NCBI GenBank assembly: GCA_031253835.1
Contig: JAIRVP010000053.1
Coordinates: 21,784-85,783, forward strand
DNA from: Burkholderia sp.
Lineage (GTDB): Bacteria > Pseudomonadota > Gammaproteobacteria > Burkholderiales > Burkholderiaceae
Reading direction: 5' to 3'
DNA length: 64,000 nucleotides
Under the pieces are notes generated by a model. That model searched no databases, had not been told where the DNA came from, and worked only from the letters and a program-made list of their open reading frames with translations. The first letter of the stretch is position 1. Every line of letters starts with the position of its first letter. A program made the translations under genes and the position numbers. Of this stretch, positions 43,514 through 51,929 are shown one piece after another.

Positions 43514-45496
43514 TCAGCGCACTTCGGCGAGCTGGTCGAGGATGGCCGGATTCTCGAGCGTGGACGTATCCTGCGTGATCGCCTCGCCCTTCGCGAGCGA
43601 GCGCAGCAGGCGCCGCATGATCTTGCCGGAACGCGTCTTCGGCAGGTTGTCGCCGAAACGGATGTCCTTCGGCTTCGCGATCGGCCCGATCTGCTTGCCG
43701 ACCCAGTCGCGCAGCGTCTTCGCGAGTGCCGCGGCTTCCTCGCCTTCCGGACGCGAACGCTTCAGCACGACGAACGCAACGACCGCCTCGCCCGTCGTAT
43801 CGTCCGGACGGCCGACCACGGCTGCTTCGGCCACGAGTTCGTGCGAGACGAGCGCCGATTCGATTTCCATCGTGCCGAGCCGGTGGCCCGACACGTTCAG
43901 CACGTCGTCGATCCGGCCCATGATCGTGAAGTAGCCCGTGTCCTTGTCGCGCACGGTACCGTCGCCGGCGAGATACAGCCGGCCGCCGAGTTCCTCGGGG
44001 TAGTAGCTTTTCTTGAAGCGTTCCGGGTCGCCCCAGATCGTGCGGATCATCGCGGGCCACGGGCGCTTGACGACGAGAATGCCGCCCTGCCCGTTCGGCA
44101 CGTCCTGGCCCGTCTCGTCGACCACCGCGGCCATGATGCCCGGCAGCGGCAGCGTGCACGAACCGGGCACGGTCGGCGTGGCGCCCGGCAGCGGCGTGAT
44201 CATGTGGCCGCCCGTCTCGGTCTGCCACCACGTATCGACGATCGGGCAGCGCTCCTGGCCGACATGCTTGTGATACCACATCCACGCTTCCGGATTGATC
44301 GGCTCGCCGACCGTGCCGATGATGCGCAGGCTCGACAGGTCGTAGCTCTTCGGATGCACCTTGTCGTCGGCTTCGGCCGCCTTGATCAGCGAACGGATCG
44401 CGGTCGGCGCGGTGTAGAACACGGTGACCTTGTGATCGCCGATCATCTTCCAGAAGCGGCCGGCGTCCGGATAGGTCGGCACGCCTTCGAACACAACCTG
44501 CGTGCCGCCGCACGCGAGCGGGCCATAGGTGATGTACGTATGGCCCGTGACCCAGCCGATGTCGGCCGTGCACCAGAACACGTCGTCGGGTTTCCAGTCG
44601 AAGGTCCACTTCATCGTCTGCGCGGCCCACAGCAGGTAGCCGCCCGTGCTGTGCTGCACGCCCTTCGGCTTGCCGGTCGAGCCCGACGTATACAGGATGA
44701 ACAGCGGATGCTCGGCGCCGACCCATTCCGGCGCGCACGTGTCGGACTCGCCGTCCGCGATGTCGTGCATCCACAGGTCGCGGTCCGCATGCCAGTCGAT
44801 CTTGCCGCCGGTGCGGCGATAGACGATCACGCTCTTCACCGCTTCGCAGCCGCCCATCGCGATCGCTTCATCGGCGATGCTCTTGAGCGGCAGCGTCTTG
44901 CCGCCGCGCGCCTGCTCGTCGGCCGTGATCAGCGCGACCGCGCCGACGTCGACGAGCCGCTCGTTCAGCGATTTCGCGGAGAAGCCGCCGAACACGACCG
45001 AGTGCGTCGCGCCGATGCGCGCGCAGGCCTGCATCGCGACGATGCCTTCGATCGACATCGGAATATAGATGACGACGCGATCGCCCTTGCCGATCCCGCG
45101 TTTCTTCAGCGCATTCGCGAAGCGCGACACACGGCCGAGCAGATCCGCATAGGTCACGCGCGTGACCGTGCCGTCGTCGGCCTCGAAGATCACCGCGACG
45201 CGCTCGCCGTTGCCGGCTTCGACGTGACGGTCGAGGCAGTTGTACGACGCGTTCAGCTCGCCGTCGTCGAACCACTTGTAGAACGGCGCGTTGCTCTCGT
45301 CGAGCACCTTCGTGAACGGCTTGTGCCACGCGAGGCCTTCGCGCGCGAGACGCGCCCAGAAGCCTTCGTAATCCTGCTCGGCCTCGGCGGCGAGCGCGCG
45401 ATAGGCCGGCATGCCGGAAATGGTTGCCGCCTTCTCGAGCGCCGCGGGCGGCGCAAACTGACGGGTTTCGTGAAGAACCGATTCAATCGCAGACAT
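43514..45496 (-). CDS. acs: Acetate--CoA ligase (acetyl-CoA synthetase)
   Basis: Makes acetyl-CoA from acetate, ATP and CoA through an acetyl-adenylate, in the cytoplasm. It has 660 residues, normal for Acs. The AMP-binding P-loop YTSGSTGKPKG lies near residue 265, WWQTETGGH near 415, and the C-terminal catalytic lysine stands in LPKTRSGKIMRR near 613, the site usually controlled by acetylation. AAGGGG precedes the ATG. Followed by a strong terminator and then by a DUF4212/SSS transporter pair, it forms an acetate uptake and activation locus. Confidence 0.97.
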   Translation of the reverse strand: MSAIESVLHETRQFAPPAALEKAATISGMPAYRALAAEAEQDYEGFWARLAREGLAWHKPFTKVLDESNAPFYKWFDDGELNASYNCLDRHVEAGNGERVAVIFEADDGTVTRVTYADLLGRVSRFANALKKRGIGKGDRVVIYIPMSIEGIVAMQACARIGATHSVVFGGFSAKSLNERLVDVGAVALITADEQARGGKTLPLKSIADEAIAMGGCEAVKSVIVYRRTGGKIDWHADRDLWMHDIADGESDTCAPEWVGAEHPLFILYTSGSTGKPKGVQHSTGGYLLWAAQTMKWTFDWKPDDVFWCTADIGWVTGHTYITYGPLACGGTQVVFEGVPTYPDAGRFWKMIGDHKVTVFYTAPTAIRSLIKAAEADDKVHPKSYDLSSLRIIGTVGEPINPEAWMWYHKHVGQERCPIVDTWWQTETGGHMITPLPGATPTVPGSCTLPLPGIMAAVVDETGQDVPNGQGGILVVKRPWPAMIRTIWGDPERFKKSYYPEELGGRLYLAGDGTVRDKDTGYFTIMGRIDDVLNVSGHRLGTMEIESALVSHELVAEAAVVGRPDDTTGEAVVAFVVLKRSRPEGEEAAALAKTLRDWVGKQIGPIAKPKDIRFGDNLPKTRSGKIMRRLLRSLAKGEAITQDTSTLENPAILDQLAEVR

Positions 45497-45753
45497 CGAC
45501 TACCCCTTGGTGAACATGAATCCTCTGCATGGCGGCGCGATCGTGCGCGCCGCGTGTCTTGGCCGGCGCATGCGCGCCGCTGTCTCCCACCCACCCGCAC
45601 GCGGCCACGAAGGCTGCGCGCGATGCTGCACCGCACCACATCACGCGAACGTGACCATGCGGCCCGGCAGTGTCCACGATAAGCGCTCGAACTTACCCGT
45701 CACTTACGCGACGGGTCGACTCGTGCACCGGACGGCGCCGCATGACGGCCAGC

Positions 45754-45783
45754 TTTACGCTGTTACAACCGCGACCCTACAAT
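45754..45783 (+). promoter_or_regulatory. Possible promoter for the EamA permease gene
   Basis: TTTACG (45754-45759) and TACAAT (45778-45783) are 18 bp apart, placing a start about 25 bases before the TTG codon. The rest of the 317-base divergent spacer between acs and this gene (45497-45813) holds the acs promoter, whose elements I could not fix, and no gene that I can support. Confidence 0.45.
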
Positions 45784-45813
45784 CCTAACTGAACTCGCCT
45801 TCCGGATTCCAGC

Positions 45814-46722
45814 TTGAATCGCTACGCCCTCTTCCTCATCCTGTCGATGCTGTTCGTCGGCAGCAACGTCGGTATCGGTAAATCCATCGTTGCAGTCGTT
45901 CCCGTCGCCATCCTCGCCACGCTGCGCTTCGTGATCGCGATCGCCGTGCTGTGGCCGCTGTTCAGCCCCGTGAAGATGCGCACGGTCAAGCGCGGCGAGT
46001 GGCTGAACCTGTTCCTGCAGGCCTTCTTCGGCACCTTCATGTTCACGCTGCTGATGCTCAACGGCGTGCAGCGCACGAGCGCGGTGGCGGCCGGCGTCAT
46101 CACGAGCACGATCCCCGCGATCGTCGCGCTGTTCGCGTGGCTGATCCTGCGAGAAAAACCGAACGGCCGTGCGCTCGTGTCGATCGCGCTCGCGATCGCC
46201 GGCGTCGTGACGATCAACCTCGCCAACGGCGGCGCGGCCGGGCATGGCGCCCACGGCGACGCGTCCGGCTCGCTGACCGGCAACCTGCTGATCCTCGGCG
46301 CGGTGTGCTGCGAATCGATCTACGTGATCCTGTCGCGCCGGCTCACGCAGACGCTCGCGCCGATCGACATCTGCGCATACACGCACCTGTTCGGCCTGTT
46401 CCTGATGCTGCCGCTCGGCGCGACCGCGCTGTGGCATTTCGATTACGCAAGCGTGCCGGCCGGCACCTGGGCGCTCGTCGTCTGGTATGGCCTGTCGGCC
46501 AGCATCTTCTCGTTCTGGCTGTGGATGAAGGGCATCCGGCACGTGCCGGGCAGCCTCGCCGGCGTGTTCAGCGCGGTGCTGCCGATCGCCGCGGCCGCGT
46601 ACGGCATCGCGTTCCTCGGCGAACGCCCGACGCTCGCACACGGCGTCGCGCTCGCGTGCGTCGTCGCCGGCATCGTGCTCGCGAGCCTGCGCGTGAAACG
46701 CGTGCCGGCCGCCGCGTCCTGA
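45814..46722 (+). CDS. DMT superfamily EamA-type transporter
   Basis: A 302-residue inner-membrane permease with ten hydrophobic helices in two EamA repeats, each about five helices (first repeat to about residue 140, second after a short glycine/histidine-rich linker, AGHGAHGDASG). The family exports small metabolites such as amino acids or purines; the substrate is unknown. The start is TTG (45814), since MNRYALFLILSMLFVG is the usual N-terminus and no ATG lies nearby. Divergent from acs, with no clear operon partner. Confidence 0.88.
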   Translation: MNRYALFLILSMLFVGSNVGIGKSIVAVVPVAILATLRFVIAIAVLWPLFSPVKMRTVKRGEWLNLFLQAFFGTFMFTLLMLNGVQRTSAVAAGVITSTIPAIVALFAWLILREKPNGRALVSIALAIAGVVTINLANGGAAGHGAHGDASGSLTGNLLILGAVCCESIYVILSRRLTQTLAPIDICAYTHLFGLFLMLPLGATALWHFDYASVPAGTWALVVWYGLSASIFSFWLWMKGIRHVPGSLAGVFSAVLPIAAAAYGIAFLGERPTLAHGVALACVVAGIVLASLRVKRVPAAAS

Positions 46723-46834
46723 TCCGTCCCCGGCAGACCCGGCGCGGCGCTGCAGTCGCGCCGGCCGACGCGTTACAATAGCGCGCCTTTTCAAGATTAC
46801 CCCCGATACCTGCGCACCGCGCCCGTACCCCAAC

Positions 46835-47419
46835 ATGTCCGCCCCGCATTCGCCCGGCCGTCCCGCCCGTCGCCCGCTTCGCCCGCTTCCCGCCTTGATT
46901 TTCATGAGCCGCTGGCTCCAGGTTCCGCTTTACCTCGGCCTGATCGTCGCGCAGGCCGTCTACGTGTTCCTGTTCCTGAAGGAAGTCTGGCACCTGCTGT
47001 CGCATGCGACGAGCCTCGACGAGATCAGCGTGATGCTCGCGGTGCTCGGCCTGATCGACGTGGTGATGATCTCGAACCTGCTGATCATGGTGATCGTCGG
47101 CGGGTATGAAACGTTCGTGTCGCGCCTCGGCATCGAGGGCCACCCCGACGAGCCCGAATGGCTCGACCACGTGAACGCGGGCGTGCTGAAGGTCAAGCTG
47201 TCGATGGCGCTGATCAGCATTTCGTCGATCCACCTGCTGAAGACGTTCATCAACCCCGACCAGCACACGACGCACGCGATCATGTGGCAGGTGATCATCC
47301 ACGTGTCGTTCCTCGTGTCGGCGCTCGTGATGGCGTGGGTCGACCGCCTGACGACGCATACGCACCCGGCCCATTTCCACGAGGCGCACGCGCCAGCAGC
47401 GTCCCGACCGGCGGCCTGA
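46835..47419 (+). CDS. UPF0114/TIGR00645 family membrane protein (YqhA-like)
   Basis: A 194-residue protein with about four transmembrane helices. MSRWLQVPLYLGLIVAQAVY at about 24-43 is the family start, followed by IDVVMISNLLIMVIVGGYET, typical of TIGR00645. The function is unknown. A shorter start at Met 24 is possible because most family members begin there. TACAAT at 46774-46779 may be the -10 element. The fumarase gene follows after 44 bases, so the two may be co-transcribed. Confidence 0.85.
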   Translation: MSAPHSPGRPARRPLRPLPALIFMSRWLQVPLYLGLIVAQAVYVFLFLKEVWHLLSHATSLDEISVMLAVLGLIDVVMISNLLIMVIVGGYETFVSRLGIEGHPDEPEWLDHVNAGVLKVKLSMALISISSIHLLKTFINPDQHTTHAIMWQVIIHVSFLVSALVMAWVDRLTTHTHPAHFHEAHAPAASRPAA

Positions 47420-47463
47420 ACCGCCGGCAATCCATTCCCCACTGTCCCCACAGAGTCTCAGCC

Positions 47464-48987
47464 ATGACCGTCATCAAACAGGAAGACCTGATCCAGAGCA
47501 TCGCGGATTCGCTGCAGTACATCAGTTACTACCACCCGCTCGACTACATCCAGGCCCTCGGCCGCGCGTACGAGCTGGAAGAGAGCCCGGCCGCGAAGGA
47601 CGCGATCGCGCAGATCCTCACGAACAGCCGCATGTGCGCGGAAGGCAAGCGCCCGATCTGCCAGGACACCGGCATCGTCACGATCTTCGTGAAGGTCGGC
47701 ATGGACGTGCGCTGGGACGGCGCGACGATGGGCCTCACCGACATGATCAACGAAGGCGTGCGCCGCGGTTACACGCACCCGGACAACGTGCTGCGCGCGT
47801 CGATCGTCAACCCGCCGGAAGGCGCCCGCAAGAACACGAAGGACAACACGCCGGCCGTGATCCACTACGAGATCGTGCCGGGCGACAAGGTCGACGTGCA
47901 GGTCGCGGCGAAGGGCGGCGGCTCGGAGAACAAGTCGAAGTTCGTGATGCTGAACCCGTCCGACTCGATCGTCGACTGGGTGCTGAAGACGGTCCCGACG
48001 ATGGGCGCGGGCTGGTGCCCGCCCGGCATGCTCGGGATCGGCATCGGCGGCACCGCCGAGAAGGCGATGCTGATGGCGAAGGAATCGCTGATGGAGCCGA
48101 TCGACATCCAGGAAATCATCGCGCGCGGCCCGAAGGACTGGGTCGAGGAACTGCGCGTCGAGCTGCACGAGAAGGTCAACGCGCTCGGTATCGGCGCGCA
48201 GGGCCTCGGCGGCCTGGCGACCGTGCTCGACGTGAAGATCATGGCGGCACCGACGCACGCGGCGTCGAAGCCGGTCGCGCTGATTCCGAACTGCGCGGCC
48301 ACGCGCCACGCGCACTTCGTGCTCGACGGCTCGGGCGCGGCCAAGCTCGAAGCGCCGTCGCTCGACGCCTGGCCGAAGGTCCAGTGGGAACCGAACACGG
48401 AAACCAGCAAGCGCGTCGACCTGAACACGCTGACGCCGGAAGAAGTCGCCAGCTGGGCGCCGGGCCAGACGCTGCTGCTGTCGGGCAAGATGCTCACCGG
48501 CCGCGACGCCGCGCACAAGCGCATCGCCGACATGCTCGCGAAGGGCGAGAAGCTGCCGGTCGACTTCACGAACCGCGTGATCTACTACGTCGGCCCGGTC
48601 GATCCGGTGCGTGACGAAGTGGTCGGCCCGGCCGGCCCGACGACGGCCACGCGCAAGGACAAGTTCACCGAGACGATGCTCGCACAGACGGGCCTGATCT
48701 CGATGGTCGGCAAGGCCGAGCGCGGCCCGGTCGCGATCGAGGCGATCAAGAAGCACAAGGCTGCGTACCTGATGGCGGTCGGCGGTGCGGCGTACCTCGT
48801 GTCGAAGGCGATCCGCGGCGCGAAGGTGCTCGCCTTCGAAGACCTCGGCATGGAAGCGATCTACGAGTTCGACGTGCAGGACATGCCGGTGACGGTCGCC
48901 GTCGATTCGTCGGGCACGTCGGTGCACCAGACCGGCCCGAAGGAGTGGCAGGCGAAGATCGGCAAGATCCCGGTCGCAACCGCTTAA
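47464..48987 (+). CDS. fumA: Fumarate hydratase, class I
   Basis: Interconverts fumarate and malate in the citric acid cycle with an oxygen-labile 4Fe-4S cluster. It has 507 residues, a full-length class I enzyme with both alpha and beta regions fused. RPICQDTGIVTIFVKVG near residues 62-78 and GIGIGGTAEKAMLMAKESL near 195 are diagnostic, as is the C-terminal VGGAAYLVSKAIRG. Cluster cysteines are expected near residues 66, 180 and 276. A clear intrinsic terminator follows, and the iron block begins just after; as an iron-dependent enzyme it is a typical target of iron-sparing control. Confidence 0.95.
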   Translation: MTVIKQEDLIQSIADSLQYISYYHPLDYIQALGRAYELEESPAAKDAIAQILTNSRMCAEGKRPICQDTGIVTIFVKVGMDVRWDGATMGLTDMINEGVRRGYTHPDNVLRASIVNPPEGARKNTKDNTPAVIHYEIVPGDKVDVQVAAKGGGSENKSKFVMLNPSDSIVDWVLKTVPTMGAGWCPPGMLGIGIGGTAEKAMLMAKESLMEPIDIQEIIARGPKDWVEELRVELHEKVNALGIGAQGLGGLATVLDVKIMAAPTHAASKPVALIPNCAATRHAHFVLDGSGAAKLEAPSLDAWPKVQWEPNTETSKRVDLNTLTPEEVASWAPGQTLLLSGKMLTGRDAAHKRIADMLAKGEKLPVDFTNRVIYYVGPVDPVRDEVVGPAGPTTATRKDKFTETMLAQTGLISMVGKAERGPVAIEAIKKHKAAYLMAVGGAAYLVSKAIRGAKVLAFEDLGMEAIYEFDVQDMPVTVAVDSSGTSVHQTGPKEWQAKIGKIPVATA

Positions 48988-49000
48988 GCGCGATCGAACG

Positions 49001-49028
49001 AAAGGCCGGACGGAAGTCCGGCCTTTTT
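49001..49028 (+). terminator. Intrinsic terminator after fumA
   Basis: Stem aaggccggac/gtccggcctt with loop ggaa, followed by a T-run at 49023-49028, 14 bases after the fumarase stop. Confidence 0.9.
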
Positions 49029-49030
49029 AC

Positions 49031-49047
49031 TTCTCATTCTCATTATT
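49031..49047. promoter_or_regulatory. Weak Fur-box-like sequence upstream of bfr
   Basis: ttctcattctcattatt reads on the other strand as AATAATGAGAATGAGAA, tandem hexamers near the Fur pattern. A second echo, tgattctcatta, lies at 49071-49082. Both precede bfr; bacterioferritin genes are usually raised, not lowered, by iron, so the sign of any control is unclear. Confidence 0.35.
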
Positions 49048-49180
49048 GTGTCCGGCCGGTCATTCAAGGCTGATTCTCATTACAGGCAAAAGGCAGGCCA
49101 GACAAGGCTTCGAGGCTTGGCTTTTCTCGTTCGAGCGATTATCGTTCGGTTTCTGAAGCCCCACTGAACAAGGAACAGCC

Positions 49181-49657
49181 ATGCAAGGCGACAAGAAAGT
49201 CATCGAATACCTGAACGCCCAACTGAAGAACGAACTCACGGCGATCAACCAGTACTTCCTGCATGCCCGCATGTACAAGCACTGGGGCCTCGAGAAGCTC
49301 GGCAAGCACGAGTACGACGAGTCGATCGGCGAGATGAAGCACGCCGACTGGCTGATCGAGCGCGTGTTCATGCTCGACGGCCTGCCGAACCTGCAGGACC
49401 TGCACAAGCTGCTCGTCGGAGAGGAAACCGAAGAGATCCTGAAGTGCGACCTGAAGCTCGAGCAGATCTCGCAGTCCACCTGCAAGGAAGCGATCGCCTA
49501 CTGCGAAACGGTTCGCGACTACGTGTCGCGCGAGATCTTCGAAAAGATCCTCGACGACACCGAAGAGCACATCGACTGGCTGGAAACGCAGATCGACCTG
49601 ATCGGCAAGGTCGGCCTGCAGAACTACCAGCAATCGATGATGGGTTCGGCCGAGTAA
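49181..49657 (+). CDS. bfr: Bacterioferritin
   Basis: Iron-storage protein forming a 24-mer haem-containing shell. It has 158 residues, normal for Bfr. The ferroxidase residues fit Glu18, Glu51, His54, Glu94, Glu127 and His130, and the haem-ligand Met52 is present in EMKHAD. The start MQGDKKVIEYLNAQLKNELT is the family signature. Bacterioferritin-associated ferredoxin is encoded 1 kb downstream, with murI between, and that ferredoxin helps release the stored iron. There is no strong Fur box, only a weak candidate. Confidence 0.97.
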   Translation: MQGDKKVIEYLNAQLKNELTAINQYFLHARMYKHWGLEKLGKHEYDESIGEMKHADWLIERVFMLDGLPNLQDLHKLLVGEETEEILKCDLKLEQISQSTCKEAIAYCETVRDYVSREIFEKILDDTEEHIDWLETQIDLIGKVGLQNYQQSMMGSAE

Positions 49658-49692
49658 CCGGTCTCCCTGCCACCTTCGCGTCCGCAGTCCGC

Positions 49693-50556
49693 ATGACGAT
49701 GACGAACCATCCAGCCGCTTCCGGGGTCCGCCCCGCCGCCCCTGTCGGCATCTTCGACTCGGGGCTCGGCGGCCTGTCGGTGCTGCGCGCCGTGCGCGCG
49801 CACCTGCCCGGCGAGTCGTTCGTCTACGTCGCCGATTCGCACCACGCGCCGTATGGTCCGCGCGACGAGGCGTTCATTACGGAGCGCACGCTGGCCATCG
49901 GCGAGTGGCTCGCCCGCGAAGGCGCGAAGGCGCTCGTCATCGCGTGCAACACCGCCACGGCGCGCGCGATCGCGGCCATCCGCGAACGCCTGGCGATTCC
50001 GCTCGTCGGCGTCGAGCCGGGCATCAAGCCGGCCGCCGCGCTGTCCGCGACGGGCGTCGCGGGTGTCCTCGCCACGCAATCGACACTGAACAGCCCGCGC
50101 TTCCAGGCGCTGCTCGACCGCTACGGCGCCGGCCGCCGCTTCATCTGCCAGCCCGGCCACGGGCTCGTCGAAGCGATCGAACGCGGCGACACGAACTCGC
50201 CCGCCCTGCGTGCGTTGCTCGAGCGTTACCTGCAGCCGATGCTCGACGACGGCGCCGATACGCTGGTGCTCGGCTGCACGCATTACCCGTTCTTCACGGA
50301 CACGATTCGTGACCTTGTCGGCGACCGCCTGACGATCGTCGACACGAGCGATGCGATCGCCCGTCAGCTCGCGCGGGTGCTCGACGAGCGCGGCCTGCGC
50401 GCGCCGGCCGGCACGCATGCCGCGCCGCCCCGCTTCTGCTCGACGAGCGACGGCGTGCAACTGCGCGCGCTCGCGTCGACGCTGCTCGGCCTCGACACTC
50501 CGGTCGAATCCGTCACCATTTCCTCGCCGAACGCGCGCGCCTGCGCGACCGCCTGA
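49693..50556 (+). CDS. murI: Glutamate racemase
   Basis: Makes D-glutamate from L-glutamate for peptidoglycan, in the cytoplasm. It has 287 residues. The two catalytic cysteines are present in VIACNTATA (Cys85) and LGCTHYPFF (Cys195), and IGIFDSGLGGLSV-type segment GIFDSGLGGLSVLR is near residue 19. No good Shine-Dalgarno site precedes the ATG; a second ATG two codons on is equally possible. It sits between bfr and bfd. A palindrome (50558-50575) follows the stop. Confidence 0.95.
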   Translation: MTMTNHPAASGVRPAAPVGIFDSGLGGLSVLRAVRAHLPGESFVYVADSHHAPYGPRDEAFITERTLAIGEWLAREGAKALVIACNTATARAIAAIRERLAIPLVGVEPGIKPAAALSATGVAGVLATQSTLNSPRFQALLDRYGAGRRFICQPGHGLVEAIERGDTNSPALRALLERYLQPMLDDGADTLVLGCTHYPFFTDTIRDLVGDRLTIVDTSDAIARQLARVLDERGLRAPAGTHAAPPRFCSTSDGVQLRALASTLLGLDTPVESVTISSPNARACATA

Positions 50557-50663
50557 CACGGGCCTGCAGGCCCGTCCCCGCCGCCGTTCCACCGCCCCAG
50601 CCGTTTCAAGGGTCCGATGACCTTAAAAAAAGCCCGACCCAGGCTTGTCAACGTCTGCAAAAT

Positions 50664-50684
50664 TAATGATAATAATTCGCATTA
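50664..50684. promoter_or_regulatory. Fur box upstream of bfd
   Basis: taatgataataattcgcatta is flanked by TAATG and CATTA ends and matches the Fur pattern AATGATAAT...CATT. It lies 23 bases before the bfd start, so bfd and probably the following tonB operon respond to iron limitation. Confidence 0.8.
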
Positions 50685-50706
50685 ACGTTAGCTATCGCAA
50701 CTCATC

Positions 50707-50943
50707 ATGATCGTCTGCGTGTGCAAGTCTGTTTCCGATCGCAAGATCCGCGCGTCCCTCGCCGAGGGCGTCACGTCTTTCGATGAACTCCAGTTCGAAC
50801 TCGGCGTAGCCACGTGCTGCGGCAAGTGCGAGGAGTCCGTACGCGACCTCATGGCCGAGCAAGGCGTCTGCGCAAGCCGGTGCGGTGTCGAGCATCACGC
50901 TCACCCGATCCCGGTCACGTTCTACGAACGCAAGGCAGCCTGA
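50707..50943 (+). CDS. bfd: Bacterioferritin-associated ferredoxin
   Basis: A 78-residue [2Fe-2S] protein that passes electrons to bacterioferritin for iron release. The four cluster cysteines of the BFD fold are present (Cys4, Cys6, Cys38, Cys41, in CVC and CCGKC). A C-terminal tail with two more cysteines and three histidines (residues 54-66) extends past the usual length. A Fur box lies just upstream. The gene opens the run bfd, a 20-codon frame, tonB, exbB and exbD. Confidence 0.93.
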   Translation: MIVCVCKSVSDRKIRASLAEGVTSFDELQFELGVATCCGKCEESVRDLMAEQGVCASRCGVEHHAHPIPVTFYERKAA

Positions 50944-51047
50944 CCGGCGCCGAGCGCGCACATGCGGCCCAGGCCGCATTTTTTGTCTTGACCGTCAGCA
51001 AGCCACCGTCTGCGCGAGCCAGCGGCTTACCTGCCAAGGAGCCTGTG

Positions 51048-51110
51048 ATGGAATTGCTGATCGGATTTGTGACCACCGTTTGCATCTCGCTGCTGATCTT
51101 CCGCAAGTGA
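51048..51110 (+). CDS. Very small membrane protein candidate (20 residues)
   Basis: The 20-residue frame MELLIGFVTTVCISLLIFRK lies between bfd and tonB. It starts at an ATG with a strong AAGGAG (51036-51041) six bases upstream and stops at TGA. Except for the first two residues and the terminal Arg-Lys, it is one hydrophobic helix long enough to cross the membrane, with a cysteine near the middle. No name is known to me. The good ribosome site and the neat TM length suggest that it is translated, perhaps as a partner of the TonB-ExbB-ExbD complex or of iron sensing. A GTG start one codon upstream is also possible. Confidence 0.6.
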   Translation: MELLIGFVTTVCISLLIFRK

Positions 51111-51161
51111 TGCCGATTCACCCGCCGCGCCCCGGGTGCGACATCGTTCTTTCAAGCTAAC

Positions 51162-51893
51162 ATGCAGGCTTCGCATCTCGCTCCTGCCGGCGCCATGCCG
51201 GCTGCACCACGTATGAATCCCCGAGTGATCGTCGCCGCGGTCGGTGTGCTTGCCGCACACGCGATCATGCTGACGGCCGCCTGGCTCCATCGCAACGCGC
51301 CGCCGCCGAAATCGGTCGAAGTCCAGACGATCACCGCGCAGCTCATCACGCCGGCACCGATCGCGCAGCAAGTTGCTGCCGAATCGATCCCGCAGCCCGC
51401 GCCGCCGAAGCCCGTGCCGCGCGTGAAGCCGAAGGTCGAGCCGAAGCCGGTGCAGAAAGCGGCGAAGCCGGCACCTCAGCCGGTTGCGCAATCGCCAGCC
51501 CCGTCGCCAATGCCCGCGCCGGCTGCCGATCCGACGCCCGCGCCTGCCGCACCCGCCCCCGCGGCGCCGGCCGCCACACCCGGCCCGGCGCGCGAAACGA
51601 TGCAGGTCAGCGCGCCGAAGAACGTGCCGACGCTCCAATGCAACTTCGTGAAGCCCGACTACCCGTCGATGTCGCGCCGCCGCGGCGAGGCGGGCACGGC
51701 CTACGTTCACTTCGTCGTCGGCGTGACCGGCAAGATCGAAAGCATCGATCTGCAGAAGAGCAGCGGCTACCCGCGCCTCGACGATGCCGCACTCGACGCG
51801 ATGCGCTCGACCACCTGCCGTCCGTACATCGAGAACGGCCAGGCGATCCGCGCCGCCCGCACACAGCCCTACAGCTTCGGGCTCACCGACTAA
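51162..51893 (+). CDS. tonB: Energy transducer TonB
   Basis: A 243-residue inner-membrane protein spanning to the periplasm that links the proton motive force to outer-membrane receptors. One transmembrane helix (about 19-43) is followed by a long proline- and alanine-rich spacer (about 70-150, with repeated KP, EP and AP pairs) and a C-terminal TonB domain (about 160-243, YPSMSRRRGEAGTAYVHFVV and YPRLDDAALDAMRSTTCRPY). The start may instead be Met 18 (51213), giving MNPRVIVAAVGVLAAHAI. It is followed by exbB and exbD. Confidence 0.93.
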   Translation: MQASHLAPAGAMPAAPRMNPRVIVAAVGVLAAHAIMLTAAWLHRNAPPPKSVEVQTITAQLITPAPIAQQVAAESIPQPAPPKPVPRVKPKVEPKPVQKAAKPAPQPVAQSPAPSPMPAPAADPTPAPAAPAPAAPAATPGPARETMQVSAPKNVPTLQCNFVKPDYPSMSRRRGEAGTAYVHFVVGVTGKIESIDLQKSSGYPRLDDAALDAMRSTTCRPYIENGQAIRAARTQPYSFGLTD

Positions 51894-51929
51894 CCTGCCT
51901 CATCCGGAAGATTCAAAGGAAACAAGAAA

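Noticed and set aside
50558..50575. Palindrome acgggcctgcaggcccgt just after murI as a terminator
   Set aside because: No T-run follows and it has no real loop; it could be chance in GC-rich DNA, so it is only mentioned in the murI entry.
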